Assembly: GCA_937860195.1 (NCBI GenBank)
Contig: CALMBN010000344.1
Span: 1 to 7,522 of the forward strand
Length of the DNA: 7,522 nt
Direction: 5' to 3'
Origin: an uncultured Novosphingobium sp.
GTDB lineage: Bacteria > Pseudomonadota > Alphaproteobacteria > Sphingomonadales > Sphingomonadaceae
Shown: in pieces, positions 1-6,291 of the stretch
Layout of the letters: each line of letters starts with the position of its first letter
Numbering within the stretch: position 1 is the stretch's first letter
The notes under the pieces: model-generated
What the model saw: the letters and a program-made list of their open reading frames with translations, nothing else
What the model was told of the DNA's origin: nothing
Database searches by the model: none
Program-made: the position numbers and the translations under genes

Positions 1-122
1 CGGCGGGCGATGGGGAGGCCCAGGCCGGTGCCGGTGTCGTGGGTCGAGAAGTAGGGATCGAAGATGCGGTGCAGCAGCTCGGCCGGAACGCCCGGCCCGG
101 AATCCAGGACGGCGATCCGCGC
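1..122 (-). pseudogene. Sensor histidine kinase, C-terminal ATPase fragment
   Basis: The minus strand reads as the last part of a HATPase_c domain. From right to left it has a G1 box (ARIAVLDSGPGVPAELLHR), then IFDPYFSTHDTG with the F-box phenylalanine, then the G2 glycine loop GTGLGLPIAR, where the window ends. This order and spacing are those of NtrY/PAS-type two-component kinases, where these boxes bind ATP to phosphorylate a histidine. The H-box and N-box that should lie upstream are absent: before about position 122 the kinase frame gives residues unlike any kinase, and a different frame carries a DUF455-like protein instead. The kinase frame is shifted relative to the neighbouring frame, so this is not an in-frame fusion. 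I infer a truncated gene or an assembly join. The family call is secure; which kinase it is cannot be told. Confidence 0.72.
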
Positions 123-411
123 CTGGCTCGATGCCGCGGGAGCGCAGCAGGTCCTCGAGCAGGCCGGCATGAACGGCTTCTTCGCCGGCAACCGCGAGCT
201 CGTCGCGGTGGAACTGCTCGTCCATGTCCGGCGCGCGCAAGCAGCACAGCACGGCCAGATCGATGGCGCTGAGTTCGATATGGTGGATGGCTTCGAGAAA
301 GCGGTTGCGTGACGGAGTGTGCTTGAGCGTGCGTCGGCGCTTCGGCAGGTCAGACGACTCGCGGTAATGCGCCGGCCGTCCCGGTCGCGGCGGCAGCGCC
401 GGAATGGTCCA
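121..411 (-). pseudogene. DUF455 ferritin-like protein, internal fragment
   Basis: In the minus-strand frame that continues from the HMG-CoA lyase gene, residues change at about position 411 to a sequence typical of DUF455 (COG2833, ferritin-like helical bundle). There is a proline-rich segment LPPRPGRPAHYRES, a basic PKRRRTL stretch, the helix FLEAIHHIELSAIDLAVLC, and the helix VAGEEAVHAGLLEDLLRSRG. HIE and EEAVH are the expected di-metal ligand positions of ferritin-like folds. DUF455 proteins are usually about 250-280 residues; only about 95 are here, missing both the start and the C-terminal part. The left edge at about 121-125 runs into a histidine kinase fragment in another frame. The biochemical role of the family is not established; some members are likened to MiaE-type hydroxylases. 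This is probably not a functional gene as it stands. The exact boundaries are estimates from where similarity to each family fades. Confidence 0.55.
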
Positions 412-1122
412 GCCGCCCAGCCCGCCAATCGAGCCATCCACCACGCTGGCCCCAGCCTCCACCGCCGCCCAGACATTGGCGATCCCGGTGCCACGGGTGT
501 TATGGAAATGGACCCGGACCGGAAGCGGGGCGATTGCGGCCCCCACGGCGCTTACCAGCGCGGCAACCTCGGCCGGAACCGCGACTCCGATAGTATCGGC
601 CAGCGCGATCTCGACTGGCCCAAGCTCGGCCAGTTTTCGTGCCATTGCCACAACCCGTGCCGGATCGACCGCACCTTCGAACGGACAGCCAAAGGCCACG
701 GCGATGGTAACCTGCGCGGTGATCCCGGCAGACCTTGCCATCGCCATGATCCGCGCCGCAACTTCGACCGACAGTTCGCAATTCTGCCCCTGATTGCGCA
801 CCCCGAACTGATCGGACGCAACCGCTACTGCACCAAGCTGATCGACACCCGCTGCCAAGGCCCGCTCTGCCCCGCGCTGATTGAGCACCAGCCCGATCCG
901 GGTCACGCCCTCGGGCCGCCCAAAGGCCTCCACCACCGCTTCGGCATCAGCCATCTGCGGGACTTTGGCGGGGTTGACGAAGCTCGCCACCTCGATCCTC
1001 TTCACCCCTGCTGCAATCGCGCGGCGGATCAGTGCGACCTTGTCGGCGGTCGAGACCAGCCGCGCCTCGTTCTGCAACCCATCGCGCGGGCCAACTTCGA
1101 CGAATTCGATTGAGCGGGTCAT
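412..1122 (-). CDS. Hydroxymethylglutaryl-CoA lyase-like protein, C-terminally truncated
   Basis: HMG-CoA lyases split 3-hydroxy-3-methylglutaryl-CoA into acetyl-CoA and acetoacetate using a divalent metal in a TIM barrel; relatives act on other 3-hydroxyacyl-CoAs. The start VEVGPRDGLQNE (residues 8-19, catalytic Asp14) is the family signature. It is followed by VASFVNPAKVPQMAD, then VRVHFHNTRGTGIANVWAA with the metal-binding His-x-His, and GSIGGLGG ending near residue 237. The family continues with a Cys-Pro loop carrying the catalytic cysteine and about 60 further residues. Here the sequence instead switches, in frame, to a DUF455-like protein, and the open frame reaches position 1 without a stop. 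The ATG overlaps the upstream hydrolase stop (ATGA) and has no clear ribosome site, so translation is probably coupled. As it stands the protein should be inactive. If the join is an assembly error, the true gene is probably whole. A liuE/mvaB-type role in leucine breakdown is possible, but the neighbours suggest another acyl-CoA. Confidence 0.85.
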
Positions 1123-2267
1123 GGCTGCGCGTCGATCCAGCCCTTCACCAGCTGCGCCGCCTGCTGCGCCAGCGGTGTCTGGCCGAAGTAATAGTGGTTG
1201 GCCCCGGCGATCAGGTGATGGTCAATCTGGCACTTGGTCGCCGCCGCCATCAGCCGCGCAGCGTGGCTGGGGGTACAGGCATCGTCGGCACCGTTTTCGA
1301 TCACCAGCATCGGCCCTGAAATTCGCGCGGCGCATTTGAGGCCATCGCCGTTGCTGTCATCATAGGACCACTGCGACAGCCACGACCGCAGAGTGCTGAA
1401 CCGCGCGAGGCCCACCGGGCCATCATTCACTACGAACGGATCGCCCAGCATGCAGTGGTTCGGCGCCCGCTCGTTGGGATCAACCAGCGGATCGAGCCAG
1501 CGCGGATCGGCCATGGTGCCCTGCACGGTGAAGCACCGTTCGTGATTTTCCAGCCCTTGCGCTTTCAGCGCGGCCAGCTCGTCCTTGACCCAAGCGGTGA
1601 TCCGGCGGTTGCGAGCGATCTGGCGGGCGCGGTATTCGGCGACGAAATCGGCCGAATAGGGGGGCTTGGGCCCATCGGCGGCGTAGAGGTTCCATTTGGG
1701 ATTGCGCTCAAACGGGCGGCGTTCATCTTCGATCGAGGCATCCATCCATTCGGTCAGGGTCAGATTGCGCGAGAGGTGCGCGGCGAGCAGCAGCACGCCA
1801 TCGGCGGGAATGAACCCGGCCGCCGTCAGATCATACGGATCGCCCGCCGGAGTGTGGGTGACGCGCGGGTCCTGCGCCTCGGCCTGATAGAACAGGCTCT
1901 GCGCGCCGCCGCCCGACCACCCGCCGAGATAGACCTTCTTGTAGCCCAGCCGGTCCTTGGCGTGGCGGATCACCGCGCCGAAATCCATCACCGCGCGCTC
2001 CATGATCAGCGCGGTGTCATTGCCCCGATAGCGGGTGTTGGCATAGATCGTGTGAACGCCCATTTTGGCGAGCATCGTCACCAACGGCAGCCACGCCCCG
2101 CCGCCGATCGGATGCGAGAAGATCACCACGCTGTCGCTTGGCACATCGGGCTTAAGGTGCATTGCTTCAACCGCGACCTTGCCGATCGCCCCGCCATAGG
2201 TGTCCTTGAAGGCACTGACCTCGTCGAACACGACCATGTAGGGAATGCGTTTGAACTCCACCGCCAC
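1119..2267 (-). CDS. Alpha/beta hydrolase
   Basis: This is a serine hydrolase of the alpha/beta fold, about 382 residues, with no signal peptide or membrane segment, so probably cytoplasmic. The nucleophile elbow is GGWSGGGAQ (Ser118). An oxyanion-type loop SHPIGGGAW lies near residues 51-59, an acid is likely at Asp328 or Asp329 in ENGADDACTPS, and the histidine is His358 in AGANHYYFG. I chose the GTG at 2267-2265 because AGGAG lies 8 bases upstream and the protein then starts at the conserved-looking VEFKRIPYMVVF. The frame stays open up to a TTG at 2390, but those extra 41 residues look random. It is the first gene of a two-gene unit with the HMG-CoA lyase-like gene and is divergent from an MFS transporter. 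The insert between the nucleophile and the acid is long (about 200 residues), giving a large lid. Esterase, thioesterase or C-C hydrolase activity are all possible; the substrate is unknown. Confidence 0.85.
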   Translation of the reverse strand: MAVEFKRIPYMVVFDEVSAFKDTYGGAIGKVAVEAMHLKPDVPSDSVVIFSHPIGGGAWLPLVTMLAKMGVHTIYANTRYRGNDTALIMERAVMDFGAVIRHAKDRLGYKKVYLGGWSGGGAQSLFYQAEAQDPRVTHTPAGDPYDLTAAGFIPADGVLLLAAHLSRNLTLTEWMDASIEDERRPFERNPKWNLYAADGPKPPYSADFVAEYRARQIARNRRITAWVKDELAALKAQGLENHERCFTVQGTMADPRWLDPLVDPNERAPNHCMLGDPFVVNDGPVGLARFSTLRSWLSQWSYDDSNGDGLKCAARISGPMLVIENGADDACTPSHAARLMAAATKCQIDHHLIAGANHYYFGQTPLAQQAAQLVKGWIDAQP

Positions 2268-2280
2268 GTCGTCTGCTCCT
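2265..2280 (-). promoter_or_regulatory. Ribosome binding site fixing the hydrolase GTG start
   Basis: On the minus strand AGGAG (2280-2276) precedes GTG (2267-2265) by 8 bases. No other start in this frame has such a site. It moves the gene start 41 codons inside the longest open frame. Confidence 0.75.
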
Positions 2281-2389
2281 GGTGCCGACCCTATCGGCGG
2301 CATCGATGAGCATCGTTGCACCGTTTCGCTTTGCGGGCAATCGGCAGAGCGGATAGGCAGACCGCAAAGTGGGGAGGAATACACCAGCA
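2268..2389. promoter_or_regulatory. Divergent intergenic control region
   Basis: These 122 bases separate the minus-strand hydrolase start from the plus-strand MFS start and must hold promoters or at least the 5' leaders for both units. They contain a perfect 8-bp inverted repeat (CTTTGCGG at 2329-2336 and CCGCAAAG at 2362-2369) and a smaller 5-bp hairpin, GCCGA at 2284-2288 with TCGGC at 2294-2298. I cannot point to a clear -35/-10 pair in either direction; alphaproteobacterial promoters often depart from the consensus. A shared control point for both units is inferred from the geometry. Confidence 0.5.
2329..2369. repeat. 8-bp inverted repeat, possible operator
   Basis: CTTTGCGG (2329-2336) is mirrored exactly by CCGCAAAG (2362-2369) across a 25-base spacer. 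The half-sites are 33 bases apart centre to centre, about three helical turns, so they face the same side of the DNA. The right half ends one base before the ribosome site of the MFS gene (GGGGAGG, 2371-2377). This could be a dimeric repressor site or a leader hairpin. A chance match of this length in a region of this size is not very rare. Confidence 0.35.
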
Positions 2390-3616
2390 ATGCCTGAACA
2401 CCGCCAGCCCGGTTTCCTGACCGGCATCTCCTTGCTATTGCCGATCACCTTGTCGGTGATGGCCGCGCTGTTCGTCGCGCCGATCGCGCCCAAGATTGCC
2501 GAGGCCTATGGGCCGACCGGACAATATACACCGGCTGAGCTGAGTTTTTACATCGGCTGGATCATCACCGTTCCGGCCCTGTGTGTCGCGTTGTTCTCTA
2601 TCCCGGCCGGAGCTTTGGGTGACAGGATTGGACGCAGGCGGCTGCTGATCTGGTCGATGGCGCTCTATGTTGTGGTCGGCGTGCTGCCCTATTTCCTGAC
2701 CGACCTTGCGCATATCCTGTGGAGCCGGATCGCGGTTGGCGTGGTGGAGGCGGTGCTTATGACCCTGTCCACCACCCTGATTGGCGACATGTTCAAAGGC
2801 GAGGCCCGCAATCGCTGGCTTTCGGCCCAGACCGGGGTCGCCAGCACATTCGCGATCTTTGCTATCCTGGTTGCCGGGATTGTCGGCGCGCGGGACTGGC
2901 ACAACGTGTTCCTGCTTTATCTTATGCCAGTCATATTCCTCGCGATGGTGCTCGCATTCACGTGGGAGCCAGAGGAAAGCGAGCATTTGGCGGAGCAACG
3001 CGAGCAGGGCCGGTGGAGCGACATTCCATGGCGGTTGATGGCACTGATCTGCGCGATAACACTGTTCGGCTCGGTGATGTTCTACACCGTCCAGATCAAG
3101 CTGCCCGATGCCTTCAAGGAACTGGGCGTGCTGCTGCCCGATGGCAGTTACGATGCGGCGCGCGGCGGGATGATGACCGCTGCTGCCAGCCTGTTCGTTC
3201 CGGTCGGCACGGTCTGCTTCTGGTTCCTCTCACCCCGGCTGAGCCTCAAGGCGATGTTCGTGCTTGAGTTTGCGCTGCTCGGGCTTGGATTCGTGCTGAT
3301 GAGCGTGATCAAAAGCCCGTGGCTGTTTACACTGGCCGCCGGGCTCGACCAGATCGGTGCAGGGATGCTGCTGCCGACCATGCTGACCTGGGCTGTGGCC
3401 GAGCTGCCCTTTGCGGTGCGGGCCCGCGGCACCGGAATCTGGACCGCAGCCTTCACGCTGGGTCAGTTCGTTTGCAACAACGCCGCGATCCCGTTCATCA
3501 TGGGCTTTACCGGGGCAATCCTGCCAACGCTGGGCGTGCTCGGCTGGCTTTGCGCCGGGGCGGCTGCGCTGGCGCTGATCTCGCCGCTGAAGACCCCGCA
3601 GCGCAGCGCCGCATGA
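2390..3616 (+). CDS. MFS transporter
   Basis: This is an inner-membrane carrier of the major facilitator superfamily, 408 residues with about 12 hydrophobic helices, probably taking up an organic acid by proton symport. Helix 1 is near residues 10-31. The family motif A, GDRIGRRRLL (residues 77-86), lies in the loop between helices 2 and 3 and is the clearest signature. An arginine in SRIAVGVVEA marks helix 4. A hydrophilic central loop (EPEESEHLAEQREQGRWSD) divides the two six-helix halves. I chose the ATG at 2390; GGGGAGG is 12 bases upstream. A GTG at 2369 is in frame but overlaps the ribosome site and is unlikely. The gene overlaps the SDR gene by ATGA, and the two form one plus-strand unit. 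The substrate is not readable from sequence, though the setting favours an aromatic or similar carboxylate. It belongs to a different MFS branch from the carrier at 4433-5743. Confidence 0.88.
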   Translation: MPEHRQPGFLTGISLLLPITLSVMAALFVAPIAPKIAEAYGPTGQYTPAELSFYIGWIITVPALCVALFSIPAGALGDRIGRRRLLIWSMALYVVVGVLPYFLTDLAHILWSRIAVGVVEAVLMTLSTTLIGDMFKGEARNRWLSAQTGVASTFAIFAILVAGIVGARDWHNVFLLYLMPVIFLAMVLAFTWEPEESEHLAEQREQGRWSDIPWRLMALICAITLFGSVMFYTVQIKLPDAFKELGVLLPDGSYDAARGGMMTAAASLFVPVGTVCFWFLSPRLSLKAMFVLEFALLGLGFVLMSVIKSPWLFTLAAGLDQIGAGMLLPTMLTWAVAELPFAVRARGTGIWTAAFTLGQFVCNNAAIPFIMGFTGAILPTLGVLGWLCAGAAALALISPLKTPQRSAA

Positions 3617-4308
3617 GGCTGGCTGGCAAAGTCGCTGTCGTCACAGGCGCGGCGAACGGGATAGGCCGGGGCTGCGCCGAGATCTTCACCCGCGAAGGCG
3701 CGACCGTGATCAGCATTGACCGCGCGCAATGCGATCTGACCGACGAAGCGGCGGTAGCCGGGTTGTTTGCTCAAATCGGCGCGGAGCATGGCCGGATCGA
3801 CGTGCTGGTCAATGCTGCCGCGTTTGCGCATTTCGCCTGGTTGGAGGACCTGACCTACACCCAATGGAAGGAAACCCTGACCGGCGAACTCGACATTGTG
3901 TTCCTATCCACCCGCGCGGCATGGCCATGGCTCAAGGCCAGCGGTGCTGCCAGCATTGTCAACTTCGCCAGCGCCAACGCGGCCCACGCGCTCGAAGGCT
4001 CCCCTGCCCTTGCTCACTGCGCCGGTAAGGGCGGCATTCTCGCCATGACCCGCCAACTGGCGATGGAGGGTGCACCCCACGCGATCCGCGCCAACACAAT
4101 CTCGCCGGGGTTCATCAAAACTGCGGCGACCGAGGCGCATCTGGCCCGCGATCCCACGCTGGAACAACAGGTGCTCGCCAAGAACATGCTGCGGCGGCTG
4201 GGCGAGCCGGAAGACATCGCCTGGTGTGCAGTCTGGCTGGCGAGCAATGAGGCAAGTTACGTGACCGGGGCGGACGTACCAATCGATGCCGGGGCAACCG
4301 CGTGGTGA
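3613..4308 (+). CDS. SDR family NAD(P)-dependent oxidoreductase with His replacing catalytic Tyr
   Basis: This is a classical short-chain dehydrogenase/reductase, 231 residues. The cofactor loop TGAANGIG is at residues 11-18, and Asp36 at the end of strand 2 (ISIDRA) suggests a preference for NAD(H). NAAA (67-70) stands for the usual NNAG. Ser120 lies in VNFASANAA, and the C-terminal RANTISPG and YVTGADVPIDAG are typical. The active site is unusual: the expected YxxxK reads HCAGK (His135, Lys139), 15 rather than about 13 residues after the serine, and the helix-4 Asn of the tetrad also appears replaced (LTGELDIVF, near Glu92-Asp94). The protein may use another general acid, act on an unusual substrate, or not be a dehydrogenase at all. 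Some SDR groups are known to lack the tyrosine. The start is the ATG overlapping the MFS stop (ATGA), with no ribosome site, so translation is probably coupled. Its likely role is oxidation or reduction of an alcohol or ketone in the pathway fed by the adjacent transporter. Confidence 0.88.
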   Translation: MRLAGKVAVVTGAANGIGRGCAEIFTREGATVISIDRAQCDLTDEAAVAGLFAQIGAEHGRIDVLVNAAAFAHFAWLEDLTYTQWKETLTGELDIVFLSTRAAWPWLKASGAASIVNFASANAAHALEGSPALAHCAGKGGILAMTRQLAMEGAPHAIRANTISPGFIKTAATEAHLARDPTLEQQVLAKNMLRRLGEPEDIAWCAVWLASNEASYVTGADVPIDAGATAW

Positions 4309-4326
4309 AAAGCGTTACTCCGCTTT
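4309..4326. terminator. Small hairpin between convergent genes, possible terminator
   Basis: AAAGCG (4309-4314) and CGCTTT (4321-4326) pair perfectly around a 6-base loop, directly after the SDR stop. On the minus strand the right arm is followed by one more T (CGCTTTT), so it could end transcription of the left-going operon. On the plus strand no T-run follows. The stem is only 6 bp with three G-C pairs, so this is a weak candidate. It is the only such structure I see in the gap between the two convergent operons. Confidence 0.3.
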
Positions 4327-4343
4327 GGGCGAAGAACCGCAAC

Positions 4344-4436
4344 TTAACTTCCGTTGGCAAACACCGCACCGCCTTTGATCGCCGGATTGTTGTGGGTGGC
4401 CAGCGCAGGGTTGCCCGCGGGATTGGCGGCATTCAC
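4344..4436 (-). CDS. Possible 30-residue small ORF overlapping the MFS stop
   Basis: A GTG at 4436-4434 overlaps the stop of the spinster-like MFS gene as GTGA and opens 30 codons ending in TAA. The peptide begins VNAANPAGNPALATHNN and ends GGAVFANGS. It is rich in Asn, Ala, Gly and Pro, lacks a membrane helix, and matches no family I know. The same GTGA overlap joins other genes of this operon, which is the main argument for translation. It could equally be the leftover start of a lost downstream gene, or chance. A TGA-ATG restart at 4432 in another frame exists but runs far into the antisense of the SDR gene and looks like noise. Confidence 0.28.
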   Translation of the reverse strand: MNAANPAGNPALATHNNPAIKGGAVFANGS

Positions 4437-5743
4437 GCCCCTACATCCCGGCTCTCGATGAAGGCCACCAATCGCCCGCGCAGCAACAACAGCAAAACCA
4501 GCGTTACCGCCATCGAACCAGTGGTGACGAGCTGCAGCGCCAGTCCCAACCGCGCCTCGCCAACGACATATTCGCTGAGCCAGCCGACCAGCGCGGGGCC
4601 ACCTGAAAAGCCGATCACGCTGATCACCAGAATCATCAAGGCCACCAGCCTTGAACGCAATTCGGGTGGGGCGATCATCTGCATCACCGTATTGTTGATC
4701 GCATTGCCTGGCGCAAGGCACAGCAACATGGCGATCAACCAGGGCAAAAAGGTCGCCTCGGTCGCCGCCTGGTAAGCGATCCACGCCAACGGAATAGCCA
4801 GGAATGTTGGCACAAGCCCAAGCCGGACCGGCGCATCGATCATCCCGCGCGAAGCAAAGAAATCGACCAGGACCGAATATCCGCCTTGTCCTGCAAAGGC
4901 TGCAAGCAGCAGGAAGGAGCCCATTGTCGCTCCCGCCGCCATCGGAGTCATCCCCAATGTGCGCTGCATGAATTCGGGCAGCCAGCCGGTCACTGCGCCC
5001 AGCCCGACCGCCGAAAATCCGGCGTTGAGCAGCAGCAATGTGACCAATACGGAATGTTCCCGCAAGAATGGCAGCAGGCTGGCCCCCGGCATAGCGGCCG
5101 GTTGTTCGCTTTGTGCGCGATCATAAAGCAGCGGCACCAGCAGCACAGCCAGCAATCCGGGCAGACCGATCAGGACAAAAGCGATCCGCCAGGCTGCCAT
5201 CCCGCCGAGCACCGGCCAGTCTGCGAAAGTCCCGGATGCCCCCGCCGCCAGGACCGCACCAGCCGCGGCGACCCCAGCCGCACCGCCAACCTGAAATCCG
5301 ATCCCCTGCAAGGCGAGCGGCTTGGCCAGCGCCTCGCGCGGGAAACTGTTGCCGATGACTGCATGAACGCATGGGGCCATCCCTGCTTCACCGGCACCAA
5401 CCAGCATCCGCAGCAGGAACAGGCTGATGAACCCGCCCGCAAAGCCGCACGCAGCCGTCGCCAGCGACCAGATCACCAGACACACCGCCAGCACCTTGCG
5501 CCGCGACCAGCGGTCCGCCGCCCAGCCGATCGGTAGCAGGAACAGGATGTAGAACAGCGTGAAGGCCAGCCCGACCAGCAAGCTTGCCTGAAAGTCGCCG
5601 ATTCTGAACTCTTGCTTGATCGGCCCGATCAACATCGCGATCGCCATCCGGTCGGCCGTAGCGATAGCGGCGATAAAGAACACCACGATGGCTGAAATCC
5701 ACGCCGTGCGGCGCGCAGGATAGGTCTGCCGGGCGGGGGTCAC
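4433..5743 (-). CDS. Spinster-like MFS transporter
   Basis: This is a 436-residue, 12-helix inner-membrane carrier. It shows the pattern of the spinster/aromatic-acid branch of the MFS. In order there are TADRMAIAM in helix 1 (Asp31-Arg32), PIKQEFRIGDFQASLL, the motif A loop GWAADRWSRRKVL (residues 73-85), WSLATAACGF, and RMLVGAGEAGMAP in helix 4 (Arg112, Glu119). Members are common in sphingomonad catabolic clusters; their substrates are mostly inferred to be organic acids or lipid-like compounds. The start is a GTG overlapping the cupin stop (GTGA), without a clear ribosome site, so translation is probably coupled to the cupin. It is the last large gene of the leftward operon and converges on the SDR gene. 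Two carriers of different branches in one cluster may serve two substrates or opposite directions of transport. The fold is certain, the substrate unknown. Confidence 0.9.
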   Translation of the reverse strand: MTPARQTYPARRTAWISAIVVFFIAAIATADRMAIAMLIGPIKQEFRIGDFQASLLVGLAFTLFYILFLLPIGWAADRWSRRKVLAVCLVIWSLATAACGFAGGFISLFLLRMLVGAGEAGMAPCVHAVIGNSFPREALAKPLALQGIGFQVGGAAGVAAAGAVLAAGASGTFADWPVLGGMAAWRIAFVLIGLPGLLAVLLVPLLYDRAQSEQPAAMPGASLLPFLREHSVLVTLLLLNAGFSAVGLGAVTGWLPEFMQRTLGMTPMAAGATMGSFLLLAAFAGQGGYSVLVDFFASRGMIDAPVRLGLVPTFLAIPLAWIAYQAATEATFLPWLIAMLLCLAPGNAINNTVMQMIAPPELRSRLVALMILVISVIGFSGGPALVGWLSEYVVGEARLGLALQLVTTGSMAVTLVLLLLLRGRLVAFIESRDVGA

Positions 5744-6282
5744 GCCGCGTCCGGGTGATAGCGCTCGTCAACCTGCTCGGGCTTGGCCTCGCCCAGCGGC
5801 ACGCCGTTATGGCGATAGGCCGGAGCCTCGATCAGGATAAAGGCGATCCGGCAGACTTTGTCGGTGGTGTTGCGCCACAGGTGGTTGGTGCCGCGCTGGA
5901 TGATGATCCCGCCCTGTTTGATCGATTTCTTGCGTCCGTCTTCCAGTTCCAGCTCTATTTCGCCATCGAGAACGATCCCGTAATCGACCGAATTGGTCCG
6001 GTGCATCGGGCTTTCCTTGCCCGGCAGCATGTCGGTAATCCGGATCACCGAGCCGCGTTCGAGCGTGAGGCCGGTTGGCAGATCGCGCCCGTCACGCTCG
6101 TCATTGTTGTCGGCCGGGACGGTTTCGGTGCTCCAGATTGTCAGGAAGCTGGCATCGCCCGAAGCGATCATTTTGGTGGGTGAGAAATCTTCGGACCTGA
6201 ACACCGCGCGGCCCGCTTGGTCATGGCCGGTGACCACCCGTTGAACCAGCGGCAGACCCGATTCGCTCACATCGTCCATCAT
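5740..6282 (-). CDS. Small single-domain cupin protein
   Basis: This protein of about 180 residues has one cupin beta-barrel. Cupin motif 1 is seen as SPMHRTNSVDYGIVLDGEIEL (residues 91-111), with His94 and Asp100 near the usual metal-ligand positions, and motif 2 as QRGTNHLWRN with His134. The second His and the Glu of the standard HxH...E set are not obvious (HRTN...D), so metal binding may be altered or absent. This version, with an RTNSVDYG core, is frequent beside catabolic genes in proteobacteria and is usually of unknown activity; it is much shorter than two-domain gentisate dioxygenases. AGGAG lies 3 bases before the first ATG (6282) and 6 before the second (6279), so the second Met may be the true start. 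The gene follows the GlcG gene by 9 bases and overlaps the MFS gene by GTGA. It may isomerise or decarboxylate an intermediate, or sense a ligand; this is unproven. Confidence 0.82.
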   Translation of the reverse strand: MMDDVSESGLPLVQRVVTGHDQAGRAVFRSEDFSPTKMIASGDASFLTIWSTETVPADNNDERDGRDLPTGLTLERGSVIRITDMLPGKESPMHRTNSVDYGIVLDGEIELELEDGRKKSIKQGGIIIQRGTNHLWRNTTDKVCRIAFILIEAPAYRHNGVPLGEAKPEQVDERYHPDAA

Positions 6283-6290
6283 CCACTCCT
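6277..6290 (-). promoter_or_regulatory. Ribosome binding site before double-ATG cupin start
   Basis: AGGAG (6290-6286 on the minus strand) is followed by TGG and two consecutive ATGs (6282 and 6279). The 6-base spacing favours the second ATG. It is the only clear ribosome site inside the leftward operon, at the only junction there where genes do not overlap. Confidence 0.65.
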
Positions 6291-6291
6291 G

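Noticed and set aside
64..312. Plus-strand frame beginning MRCSSSAG with a plausible-looking C-terminus
   Set aside because: It is opposite the DUF455 and kinase fragments, whose motifs are far more specific.
319..1113. Plus-strand open frame of 264 codons opposite the HMG-CoA lyase-like gene
   Set aside because: The Arg/His/Pro/Cys-rich peptide has no domain; the minus strand carries the HMGL signature.
2284..2298. 5-bp hairpin GCCGA/TCGGC in the hydrolase leader
   Set aside because: It is too short to stand out in GC-rich DNA and no function can be tied to it.
1455..2309. Long plus-strand open frame of 284 codons opposite the hydrolase
   Set aside because: It is the antisense of a gene with a clear catalytic triad. 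The peptide is rich in Arg, His and Gly with no family motif, which is typical of GC-rich antisense frames.
2369..2389. Earlier GTG start for the plus-strand MFS gene
   Set aside because: It overlaps the ribosome site GGGGAGG that serves the ATG at 2390.
2268..2390. Upstream extension of the alpha/beta hydrolase to a TTG at 2390
   Set aside because: The extra 41 residues look random, and AGGAG sits 8 bases before the GTG at 2267.
4115..4432. 105-codon minus-strand frame starting ATG just after the MFS stop
   Set aside because: It runs antisense through the SDR gene, is rich in Arg and Pro, and has no family motif.
4344..4784. Longer minus-strand frame reaching back into the spinster-like MFS gene
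   Set aside because: Only the last 30 codons lie outside the MFS gene; the rest is an out-of-frame shadow of it.
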